Shown here piece by piece: positions 8,808 through 20,505 of a stretch of DNA of 64,000 bases (the first letter of the stretch is position 1; each line of letters starts with the position of its first letter). The translations under genes were made by a program, and so were the position numbers. The stretch is from Gemmatimonadota bacterium (lineage in GTDB: Bacteria; Gemmatimonadota; Gemmatimonadetes; Gemmatimonadales; GWC2-71-9). Location: assembly GCA_016713435.1 (NCBI GenBank), contig JADJPD010000001.1, forward strand, positions 682,001-746,000, given 5' to 3'. Below the pieces are notes generated by a model. It had not been told where the DNA came from, ran no database searches, and worked only from the letters and a program-made list of their open reading frames with translations.

Positions 8808-9617
8808 TCAGCGGCCAAAGACCTGCTTGTAGAAGCCGAGGATCTTGCCCCAGGCCTGGTCCACGGCGGGCGTGTCCGAGCCCTGGCGGCCCGGCTTGAG
8901 GAAGCCGTGGCCGGTGCCGGGGTACACGTCGTACGCGAAGGTGGCGCCGGCGGCCTTCATCTGCTGCTCCACCTCGGGCAGCGCGGCGTTGATGCGGGCG
9001 TCGTTCTCGCCGTACACGCCGAGGACCCGGGCGCGGATCAGCGGCATCTTGTCCGCGTCCGGGGCCGGGCCGTAGCAGACCACGGCCGCCTTGAGCCGCG
9101 GATTGCTGGCGGCGTAGCGGAAGCTCCGTCCCCCGCCCCAGCAGAACCCGATGGTGCCGATCTCGTCCCGCCGCACGGCGGGGAGCGTGTTCAGGTACTC
9201 GAAGGTCGCGTCGAGGTTGGCGTTCACCTCGGGCCCGTCGAGCAGCGCGGTGAGCTTGCGGCCGCTGTCGGCGCTGGCGGGCGTCTGCCCGAAGCGCGGC
9301 GAGAGCAGGTCGGGCACGATGGCCACGTAGCCCTCGCCGGCCAGCCGGTCCGCCACCGTCGGCTCCCAGTCGGTGAGGCCGAAGATCTCGTGGATCACGA
9401 TGATTGCGGGCGCCTTGTCCTTCCGCTCGGGATAGGCCACGTAGGCGCGCACCGAGTCGCCGGTGGCCTTCTTGATCCAGGTCCACTCGCCGTGGGTGGT
9501 GGGCATCTGCAGCGCCTGCTGCAGCGGGGTCCCGCGGCCAAGGGCGTACATGCCGAGTGCACCGGCCAGCAGGCCGGCGACGGCAACGAGGATCGTGGAG
9601 GCGGCACCACGGCGCAT
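8808..9617 (-). CDS. exported dienelactone hydrolase family alpha/beta hydrolase
   Basis: A 269-residue protein with an N-terminal hydrophobic anchor (residues 8-28) and a dienelactone hydrolase domain. The catalytic triad is visible as C159 in GFCWGG, D206 in GENDARI and H237 in GTGHGFLK; HEIFG (76-80) carries the conserved Glu. It probably hydrolyses ester or lactone substrates in the periplasm; the true substrate cannot be inferred. Confidence 0.9.
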   Translation of the reverse strand: MRRGAASTILVAVAGLLAGALGMYALGRGTPLQQALQMPTTHGEWTWIKKATGDSVRAYVAYPERKDKAPAIIVIHEIFGLTDWEPTVADRLAGEGYVAIVPDLLSPRFGQTPASADSGRKLTALLDGPEVNANLDATFEYLNTLPAVRRDEIGTIGFCWGGGRSFRYAASNPRLKAAVVCYGPAPDADKMPLIRARVLGVYGENDARINAALPEVEQQMKAAGATFAYDVYPGTGHGFLKPGRQGSDTPAVDQAWGKILGFYKQVFGR

Positions 9618-9750
9618 GGGAGGCTCCAGGAGGGGGCGGTCAGTGGAGGTGACTGAGAACCGGGCGGGATGCGGGCAGGCGCATCCTCATGATACGCTGG
9701 ACTCCCGGCGGCGTTCCGTCGCACACGGTCCGGTGCGGCGGGGCAGGAAA

Positions 9751-9780
9751 GCGGCGCGGCCCGGAGGGGGGCCGCGCCGT
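9751..9780 (-). terminator. hairpin terminator after the kinase gene
   Basis: Complementary arms around 9751-9762 and 9770-9780 form a GC-rich stem, read on the minus strand just after the kinase stop and followed by CTTTCC. It is a plausible intrinsic terminator with a weak U tract. Confidence 0.5.
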
Positions 9781-9793
9781 CACGCTGGAGGTG

Positions 9794-10906
9794 CTACTTC
9801 CGGAAGAGCTTCGCGAAGACGCCGCTCTCCTCGGCGCCCTCGATGGCCTCGGCGAAGGCCGTCATGGTGGGATAGCGATCCCCCGGGTCGAGGGCCATGG
9901 CCTTGGCGAGCACCTGCTCCAGGCGCTGCGGCAGGTCGGGCTTCACCTCGCGCAGCATCTTGGGCTTGCCGCGGAGCCGCGCGATCATCATCTCCTGCGC
10001 ATTCCGCCCCTGGAACGGCAGCTGCCCCGTGAACATCTCGAACGCCAGGATGCCGAGCGCGTAGATGTCGCTCCGGTTGTCGAGCGCCTTGCCGCGGATC
10101 TGCTCCGGGCTCATGAACTCCGGCGTGCCGAGCACGATGCCCGTGGCCGTGAGCTTGGCCACCTCGGGTTCCTGCCGCCGCTCCTTGGCCAGGCCGAAGT
10201 CCATGATGACGGCGCGCACGTTGCCCGGCGACTTGTCGTCGGGGACCAGCATGACGTTCTCGGGCTTCAGGTCCCGGTGCACGATCTGGAGATCGTGCGC
10301 GTGCTGCAGCCCCCGGCACATCTGCGACAGCAGCGGCACGCCGAAGTCCACCGGCAGCGCCCCCTGCCGCACCTCCCGGTCCGAGAGCAGCTCGCCCGCC
10401 AGGTAGGGCATCACCAGGTAGATGAGCCCATCCTCCGTCTCCCCGAGGCGGAAGATCTTGCAGACGTTGGGATGCTCGAGCCGCATGGCCAAGCCCGCCT
10501 CGCGGCGCAGCCGCTCCACGCTGCTCTTGTCCTCCTTGAGCTTGGGCGTGAGCACCTTGATGGCCACGGTCTCCGCATTGGTCATGTCCTTGGCCAGGTA
10601 GACATAGGACATGCCGCCCTCGCCCAGGCGCTTGCCGACCTGGTAGCGCTCGTCGAGGAGCGCGTTGGTGAGCGTGCTGGCGCGCTCCAGGCCCGGGCCG
10701 CGCTTGAGCGCCGCCTGCCGCACCAGGGTGCGGAGCCCGGCGCTGGTCTGGCCCATCGGGTTCTGGCCGGCCGCCGGCGGCGGCGCGGGCTTGGCCTGGG
10801 GCACGGCCGCGCCCGACACCTCCACCAGCGGGCTGCCGTCCTGCGGGCAGAAGCGCGCGGGATCGGCGTACACCCGGTTGCACCGGGGACAACGGCGACT
10901 GCTCAA
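9794..10906 (-). CDS. cytoplasmic Hanks-type Ser/Thr protein kinase with N-terminal zinc ribbon
   Basis: A 370-residue kinase. A zinc-ribbon-like N-terminus (CPRCN...RFCPQDGS, residues 6-25) and a Pro/Ala linker precede the kinase domain (about 88-345). Kinase motifs are complete: glycine loop GEGGMSYVY (95-103), ATP Lys K117 in AIKVL, catalytic loop HRDLKPEN (210-217), DFG (236-238) and GTPEFMSPEQ. No transmembrane or PASTA segment is seen, so it is soluble. The TTG start at 10906 overlaps the TGA of the upstream response-regulator gene (TTGA), the same coupling style as its neighbours. It probably shares a pathway with the adjacent signalling protein. Confidence 0.9.
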   Translation of the reverse strand: MSSRRCPRCNRVYADPARFCPQDGSPLVEVSGAAVPQAKPAPPPAAGQNPMGQTSAGLRTLVRQAALKRGPGLERASTLTNALLDERYQVGKRLGEGGMSYVYLAKDMTNAETVAIKVLTPKLKEDKSSVERLRREAGLAMRLEHPNVCKIFRLGETEDGLIYLVMPYLAGELLSDREVRQGALPVDFGVPLLSQMCRGLQHAHDLQIVHRDLKPENVMLVPDDKSPGNVRAVIMDFGLAKERRQEPEVAKLTATGIVLGTPEFMSPEQIRGKALDNRSDIYALGILAFEMFTGQLPFQGRNAQEMMIARLRGKPKMLREVKPDLPQRLEQVLAKAMALDPGDRYPTMTAFAEAIEGAEESGVFAKLFRK

Positions 10907-12333
10907 TCGCGGTACCGGTTGCGGCCGTCCTGCTTGGCCTTGTAGAGGTGCTGGTCGGCAAGCTGCAGCAGCGCCTCGCCGTCCTGGACCCGGAGATCGG
11001 GGTAGCAGGCAATCCCGATGCTGATCGTCACGTGAATGGGGCGGTCGGCGGTGCCGAACTGGTGCGCGGCCACCTTCTTGATGACGCGGTCGGCGAAGAT
11101 CCGCGCCCCCGCCACCGCCGTCTCCGGCAGCAGCACCACGAACTCCTCGCCCCCGTAGCGCGCCACCACGTCCACGGTGCGCTGCTCGCGGCGGAGGATG
11201 GCGCCCAGCTGGCGGAGCACGCTGTCGCCCACCAGATGCCCGTGAACGTCGTTGATCTGCTTGAAATTGTCCACGTCCGCCATCAGGCAGGCCAGGACGG
11301 TCTGGTAGCGGTTGGCCCGCTCCAGCTCCTGCACCAGCTTGTCGGCCAGGGCGCGGCGGTTGTACGTCTCGGTGAGCGGGTCGGTCTCGGCGAGCTGCTT
11401 CATCTGCTCGCGGCCCACCACGGCGCTCTCCAGGTCGAAGGCCTTCTCCAGCGCCTGCGTCGCCGCCTTGATGACCTGCTCGGCGAAGGAGAGGTCGCTG
11501 GCGTTGAGCGGCGTGTCCTCCTCGGTGGTGCGGAGGAAGAACACCCCGGCGCGCCCGTCCCGCAGCACGAACGGGATGGCGATGGCCGAGCGCGTGGGCA
11601 CCCGCCACCCCTCCTGCTCCCACGCGGCGCGGGCCTCCTCGTAGAGCGGGTCGGTGGAGACGTCGCTCACCAGCACCGTCTGCCGGGTGTCGAGCGCGCG
11701 GCGGATCTCGGGATAGCGGGCCAGGTCGATCCGCAGGTCCTTGAGCACCGGGTTCTCGTAGCTCGCCACCACCGTGGCCTCGTTCTCCCCCGCGATCGCG
11801 AAGATGAGCGAGCACTTGGAGATCTTGAGCCCGCGCGCCACCCGGCGCACCAGGATGTGGTAGATCTCCTCCGGCTTGAGGCTCGCCGTCACCTCCTGCA
11901 GGATGTCCACCATCTCCGAGCGGCTGTGCGCCTCGGCGCGGGCCTGGTTGAGCTCGCGGCCCACCCGGAGGTGCGCCTTGACCCGCGCCAGCAGCTCCCG
12001 CACCCGGAACGGCTTGCTGATGAAGTCCGACGCGCCGAGCCCGAGGGCCCGGACGGTGGCCTCCTCGGGCGGCATGGAGCTGATCATCAGCACGGGCAGG
12101 TGGCGGAGCTGCGGGTCGCCCTTCACGCGCTCCAGCAACTGCAGGCCGTCCGCGCCCGGCATCATGATGTCGAGCAGCAGCAGGTCCACCGGGTCGTCGG
12201 CCAGCCGCTCGAGCAGGTGGTCGCCGTTGTTGGTGGTGGCCACCTCGTAGCCGTTCTCCTTGAGGATCCAGGAGAGGGTGCGGGTGAGCGCCTGGTCGTC
12301 GTCGGCGACGAGGATCTTCGGTGCCAGGCTCAT
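10903..12333 (-). CDS. response regulator with GAF and GGDEF domains (diguanylate cyclase)
   Basis: A 476-residue signalling protein. The receiver domain (5-120) has DDD at 11-13, phospho-acceptor D55 in LLLLDIMMPG and K107 in SKPFR. A GAF domain spans about 145-300. The GGDEF domain (about 315-476) keeps an intact GGEEF active site (394-398) and an inhibitory RxxD I-site (RTVD, 385-388) exactly five residues before it, so it should make c-di-GMP under product inhibition when phosphorylated or ligand-bound. No histidine kinase lies nearby; the coupled Ser/Thr kinase is a candidate partner. Confidence 0.93.
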   Translation of the reverse strand: MSLAPKILVADDDQALTRTLSWILKENGYEVATTNNGDHLLERLADDPVDLLLLDIMMPGADGLQLLERVKGDPQLRHLPVLMISSMPPEEATVRALGLGASDFISKPFRVRELLARVKAHLRVGRELNQARAEAHSRSEMVDILQEVTASLKPEEIYHILVRRVARGLKISKCSLIFAIAGENEATVVASYENPVLKDLRIDLARYPEIRRALDTRQTVLVSDVSTDPLYEEARAAWEQEGWRVPTRSAIAIPFVLRDGRAGVFFLRTTEEDTPLNASDLSFAEQVIKAATQALEKAFDLESAVVGREQMKQLAETDPLTETYNRRALADKLVQELERANRYQTVLACLMADVDNFKQINDVHGHLVGDSVLRQLGAILRREQRTVDVVARYGGEEFVVLLPETAVAGARIFADRVIKKVAAHQFGTADRPIHVTISIGIACYPDLRVQDGEALLQLADQHLYKAKQDGRNRYRD

Positions 12334-13304
12334 GCCACCCCCGTGAGGGCGCTGAAGAGGGCGGGGTCCACGTTCCCCCCGCTCACCACCACTACCACCG
12401 GCCCCGCCAGCGGGCCCGGGTGGCTCCGCACCGCCGCCACCGCCGTGGCCCCCGACGGCTCCACGCGCCAGCCCTGCTGCTCCCACAGGAACCGCACCGC
12501 CGAGCCGATCGCGTCCTCGCTGACCACCAGCGCGCCGGTCACCGTGCCCCGCATCTGCTGGAACGGCACCTGCCCGACCGACGGCGAGAGCAGCCCGTCC
12601 GCCATGCTCCTCGGCGTGGCGATGCGGCTCGGCTGGCCGGCCTTGAGCGCGGCGGTCAGCTTGGCCGCTCCCTCGGGCTCGGCGCCGTAGATGCGCGTCG
12701 CGGGGCGGAGCGCGTGCACCGCCGTGGCGACGCCGCCGAGGAACCCGCCGCCGCTCACCGGCACCACCACCGTGGCCACGTCGGGCCGCTGCTCCACGAT
12801 CTCGAGGCCCACCGTGCCCTGCCCCGCCAGCACGTCGGGATGGTCGAACGGCGGCACGAAGCTCAGCCCCCGCTCGGCGATGAGGCGCTGGGTGGTGGGC
12901 TCCCGCTCGGCGCGGTCGGCAATGAGGATCAGCTCGGCGCCGTTGGCGCGGATGGCGTCGATCTTCACCGCGGGCGCGTCGGCCGGCACCACCACGGTGG
13001 CACGGAGCCCGAGTTCCCGCGCCGCCCAGCTCACGGCGATGCCGTGGTTGCCGCTCGAATGGGTCACCACCCCGCGGGCGCGGGCCTCGGCGGAGAGCCG
13101 CCGGAGCGCCGTGTAGGCGCCCCGCAGCTTGAAGGCGCCGATGGGCTGGAGGTGCTCGGCCTTGAGGAACACGGGAACGCCGGCCGCCCGGGAGAGCGCC
13201 GCGGACTCGACCATCGGCGTGACTCGCGCGATCCCGCGCAGCCCGGCCTGGGCCTCACGCAGGTTGCTCAGGTCCACGGGCGGGGCCGCGGGGGTGGCGG
13301 TCAC
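12330..13304 (-). CDS. PLP-dependent threonine/serine dehydratase-like enzyme
   Basis: A 324-residue fold-type II PLP enzyme. The Schiff-base Lys is K59 in GAFKLRG; SSGNHG (83-88) binds substrate and VSGGGFLGG binds the cofactor phosphate; VVVVSGGNVD lies near the C-terminus. There is no ACT regulatory domain, so it resembles catabolic TdcB-type or serine-racemase-like enzymes rather than full-length IlvA. It would convert Thr/Ser to 2-oxobutanoate/pyruvate. It overlaps the response-regulator start by 4 bases, an unusual coupling of metabolism with c-di-GMP signalling. Confidence 0.88.
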   Translation of the reverse strand: MTATPAAPPVDLSNLREAQAGLRGIARVTPMVESAALSRAAGVPVFLKAEHLQPIGAFKLRGAYTALRRLSAEARARGVVTHSSGNHGIAVSWAARELGLRATVVVPADAPAVKIDAIRANGAELILIADRAEREPTTQRLIAERGLSFVPPFDHPDVLAGQGTVGLEIVEQRPDVATVVVPVSGGGFLGGVATAVHALRPATRIYGAEPEGAAKLTAALKAGQPSRIATPRSMADGLLSPSVGQVPFQQMRGTVTGALVVSEDAIGSAVRFLWEQQGWRVEPSGATAVAAVRSHPGPLAGPVVVVVSGGNVDPALFSALTGVA

Positions 13305-13346
13305 GTCTCGATTCTACTCCGGGGAACCGGTGATCGTAAGGCCATG

Positions 13347-13376
13347 CGCAGGCGCGGCCCGAGAGCCGCGCCTGCG
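13347..13376. terminator. perfect hairpin between gyrA and the dehydratase gene
   Basis: A perfect 12-bp GC stem (13347-13358 with 13365-13376, loop CCGAGA) lies just after gyrA in its direction of transcription. No U-rich tail follows, so it may be a weak terminator or an mRNA-stabilising end. Confidence 0.5.
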
Positions 13377-13394
13377 ATGCAGAAAGATGTTGAC

Positions 13395-15890
<2,496 letters not shown>

Positions 15891-15957
15891 TACGGTCCGC
15901 TGGTGTCGGGAAAGTGCGGGCTGGCCGGAGGGGGCCAGTTGGACGGCCCGAAATATA

Positions 15958-15989
15958 GCCGGGGGATGCCTCGACAGGCACCCCCCGGC
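15958..15989 (-). terminator. intrinsic terminator of the RND operon, upstream of gyrA
   Basis: An interrupted inverted repeat (15958-15970 with 15977-15989, one mismatch, 6-base loop) is followed on the minus strand by TATATTT. It separates the efflux operon from gyrA. The remaining spacer (15891-16047) presumably holds the gyrA promoter, but no convincing -35/-10 pair is seen. Confidence 0.6.
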
Positions 15990-16047
15990 GTTCCCTCCAA
16001 GCCCTTTCAGGCCAAGCGCTTAGCGGCGGTCCCCGAACCGGTTCCGG

Positions 16048-19000
16048 TCACCCCTCCGGGGCGCGCGGGGTGCCCGGCTGCGGGGCCATCCCGGCGGCCA
16101 GCGGCGCCGCCTTCCGGGCCTGCCGCCAGGCCACGAGGTCGGCGAGGAGGGTGTGGATCACGGGGGTCACGTAGAGCGTCACCAGCTGGCTGAAAGCCAG
16201 TCCCCCCACCACCGCCAGGCCGAGTGGCCGCCGCGATTCGGCGCCCGCCCCGTGCCCCAGCGCGATCGGCAGGGTGCCGAGCAGGGCGGCCATGGTGGTC
16301 ATCATGATGGGCCGGAAGCGGACCAGGGCGGCCTCGTGGATGGCCAGCGCCGGCGGTTCCCCGGCCAGTTCCCGGTCCCGGGCGTAGTCGATCATCATGA
16401 TGGCGTTCTTCTTCACCAGGCCGATCAGCATCACCAGCCCCACGAACGCGTACACGCTCAGGTCCACCTGGAACGCCCACAGCGTCACCAGCGCCCCGAA
16501 CCCCGCGAAGAGCACCCCCGACAGGATGGTCAGCGGGTGGATGAAGCTCTCGTACAGGATCCCCAGCACGATGTAGATCACGATGATGGCCAGGCCCAGC
16601 AGCATCAGGAGGCCGGCCTGCGCCGACTGGAAGGCCTGCGCCGTCCCCGCGAAGGCCCCGCTCACCCCCTGCGGCAGCGCCTCCGCCGCCGCCCGCTCCA
16701 CCGCCGCGACCGCGCCACCCAGCGACGCGCCGGGGGCCGGGTCGAACGACAGGGTGACCGCCGGCAGCTGCCCGCTGTGGTTGACCGTGAGCGGCCCCAC
16801 CGTCTCCGTGACCCGCGCCAGCGCCGTCAGCGGCACCAGGGTCCCGGCCGGGGAGCGGACGCTGATCAGCGCCATGGCGCTCAGGTCGCGCTGGTACTCG
16901 GGCAGGAGCTCGAGCATCACCCAGTACTGGTTGTTGTCGGTGTAGATCGTGGAGACCTGCCGGGCCCCGAAGGCGTCGTAGAGCGCCTGCTGCACCGCCT
17001 GCATGCTGACCCCGGTGGCCGCGGCGCGCTCCCGGTCGATCTCCACCCGGACCTGCGGGTTCTTGATCTGGAGGTCGCTGGTCACGTTGCCGAGCTCCGG
17101 CAGCGCGTCGAGGCGCGACTGCAGCAGCGCGGCGGCCCGGTAGAGCTCGTCCACGTCGGCGCCCGCCAGGGTGTACTGGTACATCGACTTGCTGCTGCGC
17201 CCGCCGATCGAGAGCACCGGCGGGTTCTGCACGAAGGCGCGCACCCCGGGAATCGCCGCCAGCTTCCGGCTCAGCGACAGCGCCACCTCGTCGGCGCTCA
17301 GGCTCCGCTCGTCGCGGTCCTTGAGGCGGATGATCAGCCGGCCCTGGTTCCCCTGCCCGCGCCCGCCGCCGAGCGCCGACATGAACCCGGCCACGTTGGG
17401 GTCCGCCGCCACGATGTCCATGGCCTGCCGCTGGTGCCGCACCATGCTCTCGAAGCTGGTCCCCTCGAGCGCCTCCACCGTGGCGCGGAGCTGGCCCTGG
17501 TCCTCCGACGGGATGAACCCCTTCGGCACCACCCCGAAGAGCCAGATGGTGGCGCCCAGCGTGGCCAGCGAGAAGGCCACCGTCAGCTTCCGCCGCGCCA
17601 TGACCCAGTCCAGCGTCCGGCCATAGCCCCGCACCGCCGCCTCGTAGATCCCCTCGGTGATCCCGAACAGCCGCCCGAGCGCGCCCCGCGTCCCCTCGCC
17701 GTGGCCGGCGGTCAGGTAGCGGCTGCAGAGCATCGGCGTCAGCGTGAGCGACACCAGTCCCGAGATCAGGATGGCCAGTGACAGCGTGATGGCGAATTCC
17801 CGGAACAGCCGCCCCACCAGCTCCCCCAGGAAGAGGATGGGGATGAACACCGCCACCAGCGAGATCGTCATCGAGACGATCGTGAAGCCGATCTCCTGGG
17901 CCCCGTCGAGCGCCGCCTGCAGCCGCGTCTTCCCCATCTCCATGTGGCGCACGATGTTCTCGAGCATCACGATGGCGTCGTCCACCACGAAGCCCACCGC
18001 GAGCGTCAGCGCCATCAGCGACAGGTTGTTCAGGCTGAAGCCCAGCAGCGACATCCCCGCGAAGGTCCCCACCAGCGACAGCGGCAGCGCCAGGCTCGGG
18101 ATCACCGTGGCGGAGACGTTGCGCAGGAACACGAAGATGACCATCACCACCAGGGCCAGCGTGAGGTACAGCGTGAACTTCACGTCGTCCACCGACTCGC
18201 GGATGGAGAGCGAGCGGTCGTAGATGGTCTGCACCTGCACCGAGGGCGGCAGGGCGCGCTGCAGGTCCGTCATCACCCCGCGCACCCGCTCCGCCACCTC
18301 CACGGTGTTGGTGCCGGGCTGGCGCTGGATGGCCAGCACGATGCCGCGGGTGCCGGAGTACCAGGCCGCGGCCTTGGTGTCCTGCACGCTGTCGATCACC
18401 CGGCCCAGGTCGGCCAGGCGCACGGGGCTGCCGTCCCGCCACGCCACGATGAGGGGCTGGAAGGCCTCGGCGTTCCGGAGCTGGCCGTCGGACTCGACCG
18501 CGTAGGCGCGGTCGGTGCCCCAGAGGATGCCGGTGGGGAGGTTCACGTTGTTGGCGCGGATCGCCGTCACCACCTCGTCGATGCCGATCTTCCGCGCCGC
18601 GAGCGCCTGCGGGTCGAGCTGGATCCGCACCGCGTACTTCTGCGACCCGTACACCGACACCTGTGCCACGCCGCTCACCGTGGCCAGCCGCTGCCCGATC
18701 AGCGTCTGCCCGTACTCGTCCAGCGCCGAGAGCGGCAGCACCGGGCTGGTGAGCGCATAGAGCAGGATGGGCGCGGCGGAGGGGTCCACCTTCCGGTACG
18801 AGGGCGGCGTGAGGTCGGAGGGCAGCGTGCGCTGCGCCTGCGCGATGGCCGCCTGCACGTCCGCCGCCGCCGCGTCGATGTCCCGGTCCAGCGCAAACTG
18901 CAGCGTGATGTCGGTGCTCCCCTGCCCGCTGGCCGAGGTGATGGCGTCGATGCCGGCGATGGTGGAGAACTGCTTCTCGAGCGGGGTCGCCACCGACGCG

Positions 19001-19179
19001 GCCATGGTCTCGGGACTCGCGCCCGCGAGCCCGGCGCTCACCGTGATGGTGGGATAGTCCACCGCCGGCAGGTCGGCCACCGGCAGGTCGCGGTAGGCCA
19101 CCAGCCCGAAGACGAGCAGGGCCGCCATGACCAGCGTGGTCATGACGGGGCGGCGGATCCACGGGCCGGAGACGTTCAC
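16048..19179 (-). CDS. RND efflux permease, HAE1 (AcrB/MdtB-like) family
   Basis: A 1043-residue inner-membrane proton/drug antiporter, full length for the family. The N-terminus (SGPWIRRPVMTTLVMAALLVFG) is the first membrane helix; two large periplasmic loops and 12 membrane segments follow. The proton relay is intact: D400-D401 in GFVVDDAIVMLEN and the Lys of IGLVKKNAIMMID in helix 10. It works with the adaptor encoded immediately upstream, whose stop overlaps this start by 4 bases. An outer-membrane TolC partner is not encoded here. The substrate cannot be told from the sequence. Confidence 0.94.
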   Translation of the reverse strand: MNVSGPWIRRPVMTTLVMAALLVFGLVAYRDLPVADLPAVDYPTITVSAGLAGASPETMAASVATPLEKQFSTIAGIDAITSASGQGSTDITLQFALDRDIDAAAADVQAAIAQAQRTLPSDLTPPSYRKVDPSAAPILLYALTSPVLPLSALDEYGQTLIGQRLATVSGVAQVSVYGSQKYAVRIQLDPQALAARKIGIDEVVTAIRANNVNLPTGILWGTDRAYAVESDGQLRNAEAFQPLIVAWRDGSPVRLADLGRVIDSVQDTKAAAWYSGTRGIVLAIQRQPGTNTVEVAERVRGVMTDLQRALPPSVQVQTIYDRSLSIRESVDDVKFTLYLTLALVVMVIFVFLRNVSATVIPSLALPLSLVGTFAGMSLLGFSLNNLSLMALTLAVGFVVDDAIVMLENIVRHMEMGKTRLQAALDGAQEIGFTIVSMTISLVAVFIPILFLGELVGRLFREFAITLSLAILISGLVSLTLTPMLCSRYLTAGHGEGTRGALGRLFGITEGIYEAAVRGYGRTLDWVMARRKLTVAFSLATLGATIWLFGVVPKGFIPSEDQGQLRATVEALEGTSFESMVRHQRQAMDIVAADPNVAGFMSALGGGRGQGNQGRLIIRLKDRDERSLSADEVALSLSRKLAAIPGVRAFVQNPPVLSIGGRSSKSMYQYTLAGADVDELYRAAALLQSRLDALPELGNVTSDLQIKNPQVRVEIDRERAAATGVSMQAVQQALYDAFGARQVSTIYTDNNQYWVMLELLPEYQRDLSAMALISVRSPAGTLVPLTALARVTETVGPLTVNHSGQLPAVTLSFDPAPGASLGGAVAAVERAAAEALPQGVSGAFAGTAQAFQSAQAGLLMLLGLAIIVIYIVLGILYESFIHPLTILSGVLFAGFGALVTLWAFQVDLSVYAFVGLVMLIGLVKKNAIMMIDYARDRELAGEPPALAIHEAALVRFRPIMMTTMAALLGTLPIALGHGAGAESRRPLGLAVVGGLAFSQLVTLYVTPVIHTLLADLVAWRQARKAAPLAAGMAPQPGTPRAPEG

Positions 19180-20294
19180 GGCACCTCTCCCGTCGGCTTC
19201 ACTTCCGTGACCGCCGCGCCATCCGTCAGGCGGAGCTGGCCGTCAGTCACCACCCGGTCTCCCGGCTGCACCTCGCCCTGCACCACCGCCAGCGAGTCGT
19301 CGCTCCGCATCACGCGCACCCGCCGGAGCGTCGCCCGCTGCTCGGCCGTCACCACGAAGAGGGAGGCGCCCTGCTGCCCGGTGATCACCGCCGCGCGCGG
19401 CACCACCAGCACCCCGCGCTCCGTGGCCAGCTCCAGCGCCACCCGCACCAGGCCGCCCGGCCAGAGCCGCTCGTCCTTGTTCGGGAAGGTGGCCTTGAGC
19501 GCCACCGTGCCCGTCAGCGTGTCCACCGCGTTGTCGAGGAAGGCCAGCGTGCCGTCGGTGATGGCCACGCTGTCGCCCACCGGCAGCGCCCGCACCGGCA
19601 GCGCCCCGCCCGCCCGCGAGCCGCGGAGCCGCGCCAGGTAGGTGGCCGGCACCGCGAAGCGCACCGACACCGGCGTCACCTGGTTCAGCACCACCAGCGG
19701 CTGGCCGCTGCTGGCCCGCGCCAGGTTCCCCTCCCGCACCAGCACGGCGCCCGCCCGCCCGCTGAAGGGGGCGCGGATGGTGGCGTACTGGAGATCGAGC
19801 TGGGCGGCCTCGAGGGAGGCGGAATCGGCCTGGAGGGTGGCCGTCAGGGCGGACTCGCCGGCCTTGGCCTGGTCCAGCTCCTGGGTGGTGGCGTAGTTCT
19901 GCTGCGCCAGCTGCTCCATCCGTTCCCGCTCGCGGCGCGCGTTGGTGAGCTGGGCCAGGTCCCGCGCCAGCACCGCGCGGCGCTGCTCCACCGCCGCGGC
20001 GTAGGGCCGGGGATCGAGCTGGAACAGGACCTGGCCCTCACGGACCAGGTCGCCTTCCTGGAATCCCACCCGGAGCACCGTGCCGGTGACCTGCGCCTGA
20101 ATCTCGGCCATCCGGATCGGCTCCACGGTGCCGGTGGCCTGCAGGATGAGGGGAAGGTCGCGCTGCTCGACGGCGCCGAGGCGGACCGGGACCGGCGGCG
20201 CCGACCCACCCTTCTGGGCCCCCTTGCACGCGGCGAGGGGAAGAAGGGCCAGCAGCAGCAGCGCGGGAGTCGGAGAAGTGAAGCGAAGGCTCAT
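19176..20294 (-). CDS. RND efflux periplasmic adaptor (membrane fusion) lipoprotein
   Basis: A 372-residue MdtA/AcrA-type adaptor. The lipobox LLPLAACKG (Cys near residue 24) anchors it to the inner membrane. Biotinyl-lipoyl-like halves flank a coiled-coil hairpin (DPRPYAAAVEQRRAVLARDLAQ... to ...TIRAPFSGRAGAVLVREGNL); beta-barrel and membrane-proximal domains follow. It is first in the operon and joins the permease to an outer-membrane channel. It is divergent from the lipoprotein gene at 20506. Confidence 0.93.
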   Translation of the reverse strand: MSLRFTSPTPALLLLALLPLAACKGAQKGGSAPPVPVRLGAVEQRDLPLILQATGTVEPIRMAEIQAQVTGTVLRVGFQEGDLVREGQVLFQLDPRPYAAAVEQRRAVLARDLAQLTNARRERERMEQLAQQNYATTQELDQAKAGESALTATLQADSASLEAAQLDLQYATIRAPFSGRAGAVLVREGNLARASSGQPLVVLNQVTPVSVRFAVPATYLARLRGSRAGGALPVRALPVGDSVAITDGTLAFLDNAVDTLTGTVALKATFPNKDERLWPGGLVRVALELATERGVLVVPRAAVITGQQGASLFVVTAEQRATLRRVRVMRSDDSLAVVQGEVQPGDRVVTDGQLRLTDGAAVTEVKPTGEVP

Positions 20295-20505
20295 GAGTAT
20301 CGAATCATACGCGGACTACCGCGCGAACGCTGCACGGACCATCCCGAGCGCCACGGCGCGTTCCACCTGGATCAAATCGCTATAGGGGGCCAAACCACTC
20401 GGCGTTGTGGGACAACGACTTAGCTCCTGCCGGCACCGGGCACCGCTCCTGCCCATTGGGTGGGCCAGTGAAGGACCTCAACCCTCGACAGCCCAGGAGT
20501 GACCG

